From the NCBI GenBank assembly GCA_001642945.1, contig LGRT01000005.1:29460-93459 (forward strand): a DNA stretch of 64,000 nucleotides. The letters run 5' to 3'. Origin of the DNA: Rhodobacteraceae bacterium SB2 (GTDB lineage: Bacteria > Pseudomonadota > Alphaproteobacteria > Rhodobacterales > Rhodobacteraceae). Under the pieces are notes generated by a model, which was not told the origin of the DNA, did no database searches, and saw only the letters and a list, made by a program, of their open reading frames with translations. Positions 18,894-28,249 of the stretch are shown here, piece after piece. How positions within the stretch are numbered: the stretch's first letter is position 1; every line of letters begins with the position of its first letter. The translations under genes were made by a program, and so were the position numbers.

Positions 18894-19363
18894 TCTTGTG
18901 ATAGGTCGGCGCTGTTTCTGGTTTTTTCAGAAACTTTGTTGCAAAGAAGTTTCATATTCAAAACAGTTCCCAATAAAGACAAGCGGGGCTGGTGTGAACC
19001 GGTTAAAAACGAAAGCTTCAACCGCTGCATCTGCTGAACTATTTGGATCTTGAAATTTGACCGTCGGTTTGGTGAATTTCCGCATTGGCTGATACCAGGC
19101 GGCATTATCTTGGGCTACAATTTATTTAGACCTGCCTTTAAGCAACAAAAGATAATCTTTCCCAAAAAGCTTTTTTATACTGCATAGAAACAGATTGCTT
19201 TACAAAAGGTTTGCTCTATTTTTCTGACAGTTAAGCGTCGGTTTTAAGATTTAGAACAAAGTGAAGTGATGTCGGTATCTTTTGAAAAATGATGATTGGC
19301 CATGAATAAGGATGCTGGATTTTTAGATGGTCAGTCCGATGAGACAGGTTTATAAGAGGCACT
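18894..19363 (+). other. 470-base gap between ccmE and ccmF
   Basis: No convincing gene. Short open readings here lack family resemblance. The first 60 bases hold two competing hairpins: GTTTCTG/CAGAAAC (18914-18934) and GAAACTT/AAGTTTC just after, which share the GAAAC segment and so exclude each other. The rest is AT-rich and probably holds the ccmF promoter. Confidence 0.5.
18914..18934 (+). terminator. Hairpin after ccmE
   Basis: GTTTCTG pairs with CAGAAAC around a loop rich in T, followed by TTTGTT. It could end the argC-ccmE transcript, but the T tract is broken. Confidence 0.4.
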
Positions 19364-21337
19364 ATGATAAGTGAGCTTGGACATTTTGCACTGACCTTGG
19401 CGTTTTTTGTCGCGTGTATTCAGTGCGTTGTGCCTTTAATCGGCGCAATGACGGGCCGCGCTGCCTTGATGGCGCTGGCCGCCCCCGCTGCTTCGGCCCA
19501 TTTTTTTCTTATTCTAGGATCCTTTTTGGCTCTGCTGCACGCATTCATCACCTCTGATTTCACGGTGCGCTTGGTGGCGCTGAATTCCCATTCGTTGAAG
19601 CCGATGATCTACAAGATTAGCGGTGTCTGGGGGAACCACGAAGGCTCAATGCTGTTATGGGTGCTTATTCTTGCCTTGTTTGGTGCTTGCGCGGGCTGGT
19701 TTGGAAACAATCTCACACAAAGCTTTCGGGCGCGGGTCTTGGCCGTTCAGGGCGCGATTAGCGTGGCATTTCTTGCGTTTATTTTGCTCACGTCAAATCC
19801 ATTTTTGCGTTTGGTGGTGCCGCCGTTTGATGGGCAAGATTTGAACCCATTGCTGCAAGATCCCGGATTAGCGTTTCATCCGCCGTTTTTATATTTGGGC
19901 TATGTCGGTTTGAGTATGGCGTTTTCTTTCGCGGTTGCGGCGTTGCTTGAGGGGCGCGTGGATGCCGCTTGGGCGCGTTGGGTGCGCCCGTGGACATTGG
20001 CCGCTTGGATTTTCCTGACCATTGGCATCGCTTTGGGCAGTTGGTGGGCCTATTATGAATTGGGCTGGGGGGGCTTTTGGTTTTGGGATCCAGTTGAAAA
20101 TGCCTCTTTTATGCCATGGCTTCTGGCCGCTGCCTTATTGCATTCTGCGATTGTGGTGGAAAAGCGTGAAAGTTTGAAAAGCTGGACCATTCTTTTGGCC
20201 ATTCTTGCGTTCGGATTTTCTCTAATTGGTACGTTTATTGTCCGCTCTGGCGTTTTGACATCGGTGCATGCTTTTGCAAATGACCCAGAGCGGGGTGTGT
20301 TTATCCTGATTATTTTGGCGATTTTCATCGGCGGGGCTTTAACATTATTTGCCGCGCGCGCATCGGCCATGCAGGCGCGGGGTGCATTTTCCATGGTCAG
20401 CCGTGAAACAGCCTTGGTATTGAACAATATATTATTGGCCGTTTCGGCTTTGGTTGTGTTTGTCGGCACGATCTGGCCGCTCTTGGCAGAGATGATGTTT
20501 GATCGAAAACTCAGTGTTGGACCCCCGTTTTTCAACTTGGCGTTCACTCCTTTCATGATCGCTTTGGGCATCGCGATGCCGATTGGTGCAATGATTCCTT
20601 GGAAGCGGGGCGTTGTAATGCGCCCTGTCAAACGGCTTTTGCCGGTATTTGTTTTGGCCCTGGCCGCTGCAGGTTTGATCTGGGCGTTGCAAACCGGCAA
20701 GTCATTGCAGGGGCCAATTGGGTTGTTTCTGGGGGCGTGGATGGTCGGGGGCGCAATCACTGATCTTTTATCCCGCCTTGGAAAAGACCGCGATTACAGC
20801 CGGCTGTTGCGGTTACCGCGCTCGGATTGGGGCAAATCGGTCGCCCATAGCGGGCTGGGGGTAACGATGTTTGCTGTGGCTGGGCTTATGGTTTGGCAGC
20901 AAGAAGACATCCGCATCGTGGCGCCAGGTGAAACATGGTCGGTTGGAGCCTATACGTTTACATTACAAGATGTCAGCAATGTGAATGGGCCGAATTATCG
21001 CGCCGTTAGGGGAGATGTGGCGCTGGAACATAAGGGGCGGTTTATCACCAAGATGCATCCTGAAAAGCGCTTTTACCCGGTTGCCAATATGCCAACAACC
21101 GAAGCCGCGATTGACTATCGCTTCTTGCGCGATGTGTATTTGGTGCTTGGAGACCAGCAAGAAAATGGGGCGTGGACGCTGCGCACTTATATCAAGCCCC
21201 TGACCAATTGGATCTGGGCCGGTGCTTTATTGATGGCCCTTGGCGGCGGGCTTAGCTTAACGGATCGCCGTTTTCGCGTGGCGGCCGGGGCGCGCCGTAC
21301 AACGCCAGTTTCAACCGTAAATGCTCCGGCCGAATGA
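19364..21337 (+). CDS. ccmF: Cytochrome c heme lyase subunit CcmF
   Basis: A 657-residue polytopic inner-membrane protein, the core of the heme lyase that attaches heme to apocytochrome c. The tryptophan-rich WGNHEGSMLLW motif and the GWGGFWFWDPVEN segment, both CcmF hallmarks, are present, with more than ten hydrophobic segments. The large periplasmic loop sits near the C terminus (about residues 515-615). It overlaps ccmH by four bases (ATGA). Confidence 0.96.
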   Translation: MISELGHFALTLAFFVACIQCVVPLIGAMTGRAALMALAAPAASAHFFLILGSFLALLHAFITSDFTVRLVALNSHSLKPMIYKISGVWGNHEGSMLLWVLILALFGACAGWFGNNLTQSFRARVLAVQGAISVAFLAFILLTSNPFLRLVVPPFDGQDLNPLLQDPGLAFHPPFLYLGYVGLSMAFSFAVAALLEGRVDAAWARWVRPWTLAAWIFLTIGIALGSWWAYYELGWGGFWFWDPVENASFMPWLLAAALLHSAIVVEKRESLKSWTILLAILAFGFSLIGTFIVRSGVLTSVHAFANDPERGVFILIILAIFIGGALTLFAARASAMQARGAFSMVSRETALVLNNILLAVSALVVFVGTIWPLLAEMMFDRKLSVGPPFFNLAFTPFMIALGIAMPIGAMIPWKRGVVMRPVKRLLPVFVLALAAAGLIWALQTGKSLQGPIGLFLGAWMVGGAITDLLSRLGKDRDYSRLLRLPRSDWGKSVAHSGLGVTMFAVAGLMVWQQEDIRIVAPGETWSVGAYTFTLQDVSNVNGPNYRAVRGDVALEHKGRFITKMHPEKRFYPVANMPTTEAAIDYRFLRDVYLVLGDQQENGAWTLRTYIKPLTNWIWAGALLMALGGGLSLTDRRFRVAAGARRTTPVSTVNAPAE

Positions 21338-21807
21338 GGCTGCTTTATATGCTTTTGGCGTTTTCGCTTTGGATCGGATACGCCTATGCGGTTGAGCCTG
21401 ATGAAATTTTGGCCGACCCGACCCTAGAGGCGCGCGCGCGAGTTATTTCGAAAGATTTAAGGTGTTTGGTGTGCCAGAATGAAAGCATTGATGAAAGCAA
21501 CGCGTCTTTGGCGCGCGATTTGCGGCTGTTGGTGCGGGAACGCTTGGTTTTGGGCGAAAGTAACGAAGAAGTGCTGGATTTTGTGGTTACGCGTTATGGG
21601 GAATTTGCTTTGCTGCGCCCCCAAACCAAAGGCTCTAACGTGATTTTATGGGTTGCGGGCCCGGTAATGCTTTTGCTCGCCTTGTTGATCGCTTTTGCCT
21701 ATATTAGGAGCCGCCAAGCACAAGTGAACGGCGCGGCATCCAAGGCATTAAGCGTGGATGAAAAAGAGCGTTTAGAAAAAATTTTAGAACGAACCAATTT
21801 GGAGTGA
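21334..21807 (+). CDS. ccmH: Cytochrome c maturation thiol reductase CcmH
   Basis: A 157-residue CcmH/CycL protein: signal sequence of about 19 residues, a periplasmic three-helix domain with the redox pair in RCLVCQN (Cys44 and Cys47), and a transmembrane helix at about residues 105-127. It reduces the apocytochrome CXXCH disulfide and works with CcmF. No CcmI-type extension is seen, so that part must be elsewhere. Confidence 0.93.
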   Translation: MRLLYMLLAFSLWIGYAYAVEPDEILADPTLEARARVISKDLRCLVCQNESIDESNASLARDLRLLVRERLVLGESNEEVLDFVVTRYGEFALLRPQTKGSNVILWVAGPVMLLLALLIAFAYIRSRQAQVNGAASKALSVDEKERLEKILERTNLE

Positions 21808-21856
21808 ACTAAAATGGCGGTGGTAATTTTCACTTACCCAGAGAGGGGGCATTTTT

Positions 21857-22633
21857 ATGAATTATGACACGATTGAGGTTCATCTGTCCTCTGAGGTTGC
21901 TTGTGTTTCTATGAACCGTCCCGAGGTGATGAACGCGCTGAACACCCAAATGCGCGCCGAAATCACCGATGCGTATAAGCGTTTGGCCCCACAGGCGCGG
22001 GTGATCGTATTGACTGGGCGCGGAAAAGCGTTTTGTTCGGGGCAAGATTTGGGTGATCGGGCGAACGCCGCGCAACTGGACTTAGAGCGCACGCTTAGGG
22101 ATGAATACGAACCGATGCTGCGCGCAATTATCGAATGTAGGATTCCCACGATAACTGCCTTGAACGGGGCTGCGGCGGGCGCAGGTGCAAATCTTGCCTT
22201 GGCGTCGGACGTGGTGATTGCCTCGAAATCTTCCTATTTCATGCAGGCCTTTACAAAAATTGGTCTCATTCCTGACGCGGGCGGAACCTACCTAATGCCG
22301 CGCACAATGGGTCTTGCCAAAGCCATGGGAGCGGCGTTTTTTGCCGAAAAAATATCTGCAGAGCAGGCGGATGAATGGGGTTTGATCTGGGAATCGGTTG
22401 CAGATGACGCGTTTGAAGCCACCTGGCGCGCGCGGGCGGAATATTTGGCCAAAGGGCCAACTTTGGCTTATTCTCATTTGAAAACTGCGCTGCGTGCCTC
22501 ATCCGAGAATAATTTAGAGGCGCAACTGGCTTTAGAGGCAAAGCTTCAAAAAGAATGCGGAAATAGCCGTGATTTCAAAGAAGGCGTTGTGGCCTTTCTG
22601 GAAAAACGAACCGCGCATTTTGAAGGAAGATAA
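21857..22633 (+). CDS. Enoyl-CoA hydratase/isomerase family protein
   Basis: A 258-residue crotonase-fold protein. The oxyanion-hole segments GKAFCSGQDLG and LNGAAAGAGANLALA are present, and IPDAGGTYLMPR matches the PaaG branch, where an Asp acts in isomerisation. It may act in phenylacetate or fatty-acid breakdown. It follows ccmH by 49 bases and could be co-transcribed, though the functions are not related. Confidence 0.88.
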   Translation: MNYDTIEVHLSSEVACVSMNRPEVMNALNTQMRAEITDAYKRLAPQARVIVLTGRGKAFCSGQDLGDRANAAQLDLERTLRDEYEPMLRAIIECRIPTITALNGAAAGAGANLALASDVVIASKSSYFMQAFTKIGLIPDAGGTYLMPRTMGLAKAMGAAFFAEKISAEQADEWGLIWESVADDAFEATWRARAEYLAKGPTLAYSHLKTALRASSENNLEAQLALEAKLQKECGNSRDFKEGVVAFLEKRTAHFEGR

Positions 22634-22634
22634 T

Positions 22635-22654
22635 GCGGCGTGAAACCGCCTTTT
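22635..22654 (+). terminator. Weak terminator after the enoyl-CoA hydratase gene
   Basis: A short GC-rich hairpin (GCGG...CCGC or GGCG...CGCC) starts two bases past the stop codon and is followed by TTTT. The stem is only four to five pairs. Confidence 0.35.
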
Positions 22655-22771
22655 CGCGCCTTTTGACTGAGGTTTTCCCAGTCTTCTTGGGCCGCTAGCT
22701 GTTCGGGCTGAAGACGCCTTTTTGGCTGTGGTATTGGCGGGGCTGGAAACTGGCGGCAATGCGAGGGGACC

Positions 22772-23518
22772 ATGATAGATTTGGCGGGTAAAAGGATTTT
22801 TGTAAGCGGTGCAGGCGCGGGTATGGGCGCCGCCGTTGCTTTGCTTTCGGCGCGCGCGAGAGCCCAGGTTCTTGCTACTGATAAATCTGACGAAGGGCTT
22901 TTGCCTTTAAATAAAACAGGCTGCGCCGTCGCTGTTCTTGATGTGACGGATCAAGATTCGGTAACTCGTTTTTTTGCATCTCAACAGCCATTTGACGGGA
23001 TTGTTAATATGGCAGGCTGGGTGCATCATGGACGTCTGACCGATTTAAGCGATGAAGATTGGCAAAGATCTTTTCAAATTAACGTTGAAAGTATGTTTTA
23101 TGTGTTGCGCGCCGCCCTGCCAAAAATGATTTTGGCAGGCGGAGGGTCCGTTGTGAATATGGCGTCTTTGGCCTCATCCGTGAAAGGGTTTGCCTATCGC
23201 GCGGCCTATAGCGCGTCAAAGGCCGCGGTGATCGGGCTGACAAAATCCGTTGCCGTGGATTATATGGCCGATAATGTGCGGACAAATGCGATTTGTCCCG
23301 GAACCATCGAAAGCGCCTCATTGAAAAAAAGAATAGCCAGTTTGGCCGAAGAGTTGGGCGATGAAAGTAAGGCCCGGGCTTGGTTCGTGGACCGCCAACC
23401 CATGAAACGATTGGGTCAACCTGATGAGATCGCAAAGTTAATTCTCTATCTATTATCTGATGATGGTGCTTACGCGACAGGGCAATCGTTTATCATTGAT
23501 GGTGGCACCACCGCCTAG
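22772..23518 (+). CDS. SDR-family oxidoreductase
   Basis: A 248-residue classical short-chain dehydrogenase. It has the cofactor motif SGAGAGMG, the NMAG segment, the catalytic YSASK and the C-terminal IDGGTTA. The C-terminal half with RQPMKRLGQPDEIA resembles the branch holding 2-keto-3-deoxy-L-fuconate dehydrogenase and cytosolic 3-hydroxybutyrate dehydrogenase. The substrate cannot be fixed from sequence alone. It follows the enoyl-CoA hydratase gene by 138 bases. Confidence 0.85.
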   Translation: MIDLAGKRIFVSGAGAGMGAAVALLSARARAQVLATDKSDEGLLPLNKTGCAVAVLDVTDQDSVTRFFASQQPFDGIVNMAGWVHHGRLTDLSDEDWQRSFQINVESMFYVLRAALPKMILAGGGSVVNMASLASSVKGFAYRAAYSASKAAVIGLTKSVAVDYMADNVRTNAICPGTIESASLKKRIASLAEELGDESKARAWFVDRQPMKRLGQPDEIAKLILYLLSDDGAYATGQSFIIDGGTTA

Positions 23519-23683
23519 CCCCCTTGCGTGCTCAAGCATGATGCTTTCGCAAAATCTATTGGCTTTGGGATAGGCGAATGGAACGTCTGTGAAATCGTAC
23601 GTTCTGATCAGTCTGAAACTGCTAAAATCCCTTCGCTTAGATCTTATATTTTTATAAATATCATAAACTTAACAGAAATTTGG

Positions 23684-24178
23684 TTAGCGTAAACTTAATA
23701 TTATGAGCAGTAAAAAGCTGACAGAAAGGGCTATTCCTGTTCGAATGTAATTAAAGAAATTCCACTTTGCTTCAAATTTCAAGCGTTCATCAGCCAAGGT
23801 TTCATCATTCAAATCTTCGATTATAAGGTTTTGTATATGGTTGTTTAAGGGAATATGGAATGCCTCAGTTATGCCTTGCACCCCCACCAGATATGCAACA
23901 CTGATTAGAACAATTGGCCATGCTTCTGCTAGTTCAACACGTACAGATGAAACGACAATCATCATAAACATTGCCACCATAGACCCTACCCAAGTGAACA
24001 TGAATAGCGGCTGGTTGTCTTGTATTATAGCGTCCGTCACCTGAAACGCTCTTAAAAAATCTTTGTCACTAAGGCTGGATAAACCAGGCATCACAACAAT
24101 TGCATATGTGAAAATGAATCAGCCTACTAAACTGCAGGATAAGATAGAAAAGATTAACGCTACATCCAAAAAGTCCAT
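23684..24178 (-). pseudogene. DUF1772 membrane protein gene with an in-frame TGA
   Basis: A four-helix DUF1772 (anthrone oxygenase-like) membrane protein, 164 codons plus stop. Reading from ATG at 24178, with AGAGG upstream, gives MDFLDVALIFSILSCSLVG, then TGA as codon 20, then FIFTYAIVVMPG and the rest of the protein in the same frame (FQVTDAIIQDNQPLFMFTWVGS, NIPLNN-like IPLNNHIQN). The segment before the stop is just what the family shows in its first helix. A Gly codon changed to TGA by one base (GGA to TGA) explains it. Reinitiation inside helix 1 would give a truncated protein. Confidence 0.8.
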
Positions 24179-24580
24179 TTTATTTTTACCTCTGAGGTTT
24201 CTGTATTTAGGTAACAGCAGTAGTCAAAGCATATTTTCAGCGAATAGTCATTCCCTGCCAGAAACTGAACTACAATATATTGATTATAAGCGCTTTGGAG
24301 TGACTAAGAGCCAATCAGCATTGCCATGCATTTGTGCTTGTGGCAATCCGTCCGTTACCGGGACGCCAGCGGAGCATGGTTTCAATCAGATACTGTCTGG
24401 TTAAATGCAACCTAAGCCCCAAGCCCCAATTTCGTCCCGATTATGCAAATGGCCATCACAGGACATTTCCTCAAAACCCAGTTGCCGGTGAGGGATAACT
24501 GGTTTCTTAAAATAAGCCTAATATTTATCTGGTTTCTCTCTTATAATTTTTTAACCCAGCAGGCTTAAGGGACTGGTATT
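24179..24580. other. 402-base stretch with no recognised gene
   Basis: No open reading resembles a protein I know. It holds a seven-pair inverted repeat ATTGCCA/TGGCAAT near 24320-24348, a short CGTCC/GGACG hairpin, and a doubled AAGCCCC near 24415-24426. It lies between two broken genes and may be degraded sequence. Confidence 0.4.
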
Positions 24581-24943
24581 TTACATCATCACCCTGTCAA
24601 CGTGACGTGACGTGACGTGACGTGGCGGGGTCGAGGTGACGGTGAACAGCAGATCAGACCGAGGCCGGTTTGTGATCTGGTGTGAGGCGCTCGCGCTCAC
24701 ATGGACGCCTTGCTGCAAATGAAGAGCGGAGATCTCCCCATCAAGTTCCATCGACGGAACACCAGACGCAACGTAAAAGAACTGTTCCGCACCCGCATGG
24801 TGATGTCGCCTTTCAGCGGTGCTGGGGGATATGCGCTCCTAAATGACGCTTAGTCGTTCAAACCTGACAAGTTGCCAACCATAAAAGCCATCGCGCCAGA
24901 CATAATATTCAGCCGTATCGGTGTTGACCACCGCCGCGCTCAT
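24581..24943 (-). pseudogene. Cupin-domain gene with an in-frame TAG, overlapping the guaA stop
   Basis: A small cupin of 120 codons plus stop. From ATG at 24943, which overlaps the guaA stop codon (ATGA), it reads through DGFYGWQLVRFERLSVI, then TAG at codon 35, then in the same frame HHHAGAEQFFYVASG, MELDGEI, VHVSASASHQITN and FTVTSTPP. These are the cupin metal-binding motifs 1 and 2 with their His and Glu/Gln ligands. Homologs have Gln or Glu at the stop position, so one base change explains it. The C-terminal end carries a five-fold ACGTG repeat that adds residues in frame. Confidence 0.8.
24600..24624. repeat. Five tandem copies of ACGTG
   Basis: Five perfect five-base units, 25 bases in all. 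On the minus strand they encode RHVTSRHV near the end of the broken cupin gene. Three extra units (15 bases) would keep the frame, so slippage expansion is likely. Confidence 0.9.
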
Positions 24944-26502
24944 TCCCACTCAATCGTTCCTGGTGGTTTTGATGTGATATCATAGGTCACCCGATTGATG
25001 CCTTCGACCTCATTGATAATTCGCGTTGCGGTTTCGCCCAGAAACTCATGAGGAAATGGATAATAATCGGCCGTCATACCATCCACCGAGGTGACAGCAC
25101 GCAGCGCGCAGGCATAATCATAGGTGCGTCCATCCCCCATCACGCCAACCGTGCGCACTGGCAAAATCGCCACGAAGGCCTGCCAGATGTGATCATATAG
25201 GCCGTGTTTGCGAATTTGATCAATATAGACCGCGTCAGCTTCCCTTAGAATATCCAGTTTGGCGCGGGTGATCTCACCAGGGCAGCGAATGGCCAGGCCG
25301 GGCCCTGGGAAGGGATGCCGCCCGATAAAGCTGTCGGGCAATCCAAGTTCGCGGCCCAGTGCGCGCACCTCATCCTTAAATAGCTCTCTCAGCGGCTCCA
25401 CAAGTTTCAAGCCCATTTTCTCGGGAAGTCCGCCAACATTATGATGTGATTTTATCGTCACCGATGGGCCACCGCTAAAGGATACAGATTCGATCACATC
25501 CGGATAAAGCGTGCCCTGTGCTAAAAATTCTGCGCCCTCAATTTGATCTGCATATTTTTGAAACACGTCGATAAACAAGCCGCCAATGATTTTACGCTTG
25601 GTTTCAGGGTCGGATTGCCCGTCTAAGGCGCCAAGAAACAGCTCGGATTCTTGGGCGTGGATGAAGGGCATGTTGTAGTGATCCCGAAACATCGCAACCA
25701 CCTCCGTGGCTTCCTCTTTTCGCAGCAAGCCGTGGTCTACGAACACGCAGGTGAGCTGATCGCCAATCGCCTCATGGATCAAAACGGCAGCCACCGAACT
25801 GTCGACACCCCCAGATAATCCGCAAATCACTTTTTTATCGCCAACTTGCTTTCTGATCGCCTCCAAGGCTTGTTCGCGATATGCGCCCATCGTCCAATCG
25901 CCTGAAAACCCAGCAATTTTTACAAAATTTTCATAAAGCATAGCGCCGTTTGGCGTATGGTGTACCTCTGGGTGAAACTGGACCGCATAAAATTGTTTCT
26001 CGAGATTTGCGGTGATTGCAAATGGCGCGTTTGGCGAGGTTCCATAGACGCTAAACCCCGGAGCGATCGCGCTGACATGATCCCCATGCGACATCCAGAC
26101 TTGCTCGCGCTCTTGCGCAAACCATCCCTGTAATAGATCCAGCTCATCGCCTGTTTGAGACACATAGGCGCGGCCAAATTCTGCCGTTTTATGACCGCGC
26201 TCGACCCTACCACCCAACATATCCATCATAACCTGCTGGCCATAACATATTCCCAAAATGGGCACTCCAAGCTCATAGACAGAAAGTGGTGGACGCGGAG
26301 CCCCCGCATCAAAGACCGAGGCTGGCCCCCCAGAAAATATCACGGCACGCGGTGCAAAGGCACTTAAAAAGGCGTCTGAGATATTTTGATATGGGTGAAT
26401 TTCACAATAGACGTTTAACTCGCGCAAGCGGCGGGCAATCAATTGCGTTACCTGACTGCCAAAGTCGATGATTAACAGGCGTTCGTGATGCTGGTGTTCC
26501 AT
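24940..26502 (-). CDS. guaA: GMP synthase (glutamine-hydrolysing)
   Basis: A 520-residue GuaA. It makes GMP from XMP, ATP and glutamine. The N-terminal class I glutaminase has the cysteine in GICYGQQ and the HPEVHHTP His/Glu pair; the ATP-pyrophosphatase loop is [12 protein letters not shown]; the C-terminal dimerisation domain ends with [10 protein letters not shown] start at [17 protein letters not shown], where homologs start, though the upstream ribosome site is weak. The stop overlaps the start of the broken cupin gene. Confidence 0.96.
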   Translation of the reverse strand: MEHQHHERLLIIDFGSQVTQLIARRLRELNVYCEIHPYQNISDAFLSAFAPRAVIFSGGPASVFDAGAPRPPLSVYELGVPILGICYGQQVMMDMLGGRVERGHKTAEFGRAYVSQTGDELDLLQGWFAQEREQVWMSHGDHVSAIAPGFSVYGTSPNAPFAITANLEKQFYAVQFHPEVHHTPNGAMLYENFVKIAGFSGDWTMGAYREQALEAIRKQVGDKKVICGLSGGVDSSVAAVLIHEAIGDQLTCVFVDHGLLRKEEATEVVAMFRDHYNMPFIHAQESELFLGALDGQSDPETKRKIIGGLFIDVFQKYADQIEGAEFLAQGTLYPDVIESVSFSGGPSVTIKSHHNVGGLPEKMGLKLVEPLRELFKDEVRALGRELGLPDSFIGRHPFPGPGLAIRCPGEITRAKLDILREADAVYIDQIRKHGLYDHIWQAFVAILPVRTVGVMGDGRTYDYACALRAVTSVDGMTADYYPFPHEFLGETATRIINEVEGINRVTYDITSKPPGTIEWE

Positions 26503-26704
26503 TTGTGACTGGTAAAACGCCACGCCGTCAGGTGCAAGTGGTCGCGGTGCTGAAAACAGGTCAAATGTCGGTTTGAAGGAAGAAAGCAATCCCCATGTCG
26601 CTTTTAATGCTTAAGAGCCGTTATTTGGCGAAGGCAGAATTGGGATGCAACATAGATCATACGCAGAAATACTTAGTGTTTGCAGTTTCAAGAAAGGTCA
26701 AAGC

Positions 26705-28249
26705 ATGGCGGAACTCTCTACAGGTCGGCGTTCGCGAGGAGGCGGGGGAGCAGCCCGCCGCGCAGAGCGCACCTCCATCAAGATCGAGACTGCAAAATAT
26801 ATTGAACGCAATATCCCGAATTTCGACCTGTTGAGCGAAGAGGCTTTGGAAATTATTGAAGCCAATGCCGAGCTTATGCTGGAAGAGGTAGGGGTAAACT
26901 TTGTTAACAATCCTGCCGCCCTAGAGCGCTGGCGAGCGGCGGGGGCGAGCGTAGAAGAAGAGCGGGTGCGGATCCCGCGTGGTTTGGCAAAAAAACTATG
27001 CGCCACGGCTCCAAACCGGTTCACCCAACATGCTCGGAATTCTGAACGCAATGTTGAGATTGGCGGTAAGTCTTTGGTCTGCGCGCCAGTTTACGGGCCG
27101 CCTTTTGTGCGCGACTTAGAAGGTGGTCGCCGCTATGCAACGATTGATGACTTTAAGAAATTTGTAAAGCTTGGCTATATGTCCAAATGGTTGCATCACT
27201 CGGGGGGAACGCTGTGCGAGCCGACCGATATTCCCGTGAACAAACGCCATTTAGATATGCTTCTGGCGCATATGACGCTATCGGATAAACCGTTCATGGG
27301 GTCGGTCACCGAGCCCAGCCGCGCGCAAGATAGCCTGGATATGTGCAGCATCCTTTTTGGCGATGAGTTTGTGCAGAACAATACGGTGATGACATCCTTG
27401 ATCAACATCAATTCTCCGATGACATTTGATGATGTAATGATGGGTGCGTTAGAGGTTTATGCGCGCAACAATCAAGCCTGCATTATTTCGCCCTTTATTG
27501 TTGGCGGCGCGATGGCACCGGTTTCTGTGGCGGGAACCTTGACGCAGGTCTTGGCTGAAGTCTTGGCGGGTATTGCGTATTCTCAGCTGCTTAAGCCCGG
27601 CGCTCCGGTGATTTTTGGCGCTTTTGTGGCCTCAATTGACATGAATTCTGGCGCTCCCACCTTTGGAACCCCAGAGGCCAGCCATATCCTTTACGGGGCA
27701 GGGCAATTGGCGCGGCGCCTTGGCTTGCCTTTCCGCTCCGGCGGGGGGCTCTGCGGGTCTAAACTGCCCGATGCTCAAGCGGCTTATGAAACCTCAAATA
27801 CGTTAAACGCGGCCTTGATGGGTGGGGTGAATTTTATGCTCCATTCCTGCGGCTGGTTAGAAGGGGGGCTGGTATCGTCTTTTGAGAAATTTGTAATGGA
27901 TGCAGATCAATTGGGCGTGTTGCATCATTTGGCGCGGGGCGTGCAAATTGACGAAGACGCGCAAGCGTTAGACGCAATCCGGGAAGTGGGCCCTGGTGGT
28001 CATTACCTTGGATGCGCGCATACGCAGCGAAACTTTAAGGAATCTTTCTGGCGCAGCGAAGCCTTTGACTATAAGCCGTTCGAAACATGGGAAGAAGAAG
28101 GTGCCAAAGATACGATGCAGCTGGCCTCAACGCGTGTGGCGACCCTGTTGAACAATTACCGAGAACCCGAAATGGACATCGCGGTAAAGCAAGCTTTGGA
28201 GGCGTTTGTGGTGAAGCGTAAATCAGAAATGCCGGACAGTTTCGTTTAA
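26705..28249 (+). CDS. MttB-family trimethylamine methyltransferase-like protein (no pyrrolysine)
   Basis: A 514-residue member of the MttB superfamily. True MttB contains pyrrolysine encoded by in-frame UAG; here no stop interrupts the frame, so it belongs to the non-pyrrolysine group. Known members of that group demethylate glycine betaine and other quaternary amines, passing methyl to a corrinoid protein. Segments such as GLPFRSGGGLCGSK and HSCGWLEGG agree. ATG with AAAGGT upstream. No corrinoid protein gene lies nearby. It is divergent from guaA. The substrate is not known. Confidence 0.88.
   Translation: MAELSTGRRSRGGGGAARRAERTSIKIETAKYIERNIPNFDLLSEEALEIIEANAELMLEEVGVNFVNNPAALERWRAAGASVEEERVRIPRGLAKKLCATAPNRFTQHARNSERNVEIGGKSLVCAPVYGPPFVRDLEGGRRYATIDDFKKFVKLGYMSKWLHHSGGTLCEPTDIPVNKRHLDMLLAHMTLSDKPFMGSVTEPSRAQDSLDMCSILFGDEFVQNNTVMTSLININSPMTFDDVMMGALEVYARNNQACIISPFIVGGAMAPVSVAGTLTQVLAEVLAGIAYSQLLKPGAPVIFGAFVASIDMNSGAPTFGTPEASHILYGAGQLARRLGLPFRSGGGLCGSKLPDAQAAYETSNTLNAALMGGVNFMLHSCGWLEGGLVSSFEKFVMDADQLGVLHHLARGVQIDEDAQALDAIREVGPGGHYLGCAHTQRNFKESFWRSEAFDYKPFETWEEEGAKDTMQLASTRVATLLNNYREPEMDIAVKQALEAFVVKRKSEMPDSFV

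Noticed and set aside
18868..19105. Small readings on both strands after ccmE
   Set aside because: No family resemblance, no good ribosome sites, AT-rich sequence.
24119..24121. TGA in the DUF1772 gene as a selenocysteine codon
   Set aside because: The position is Gly in the family, not Cys, and no SECIS-like hairpin is evident after it.
24063..24404. 113-codon plus-strand reading
   Set aside because: It overlaps the start of the DUF1772 gene and resembles no family; no ribosome site.
24600..24624. CRISPR-like repeat
   Set aside because: The units are five bases with no spacers; it is a simple tandem repeat.
24701..24853. Plus-strand 50-codon reading starting MDALLQMKSGDL
   Set aside because: It is the antisense of the broken cupin gene, whose motifs are clear on the other strand.
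26705..28249. Pyrrolysine-containing MttB
   Set aside because: There is no in-frame UAG anywhere in the gene.
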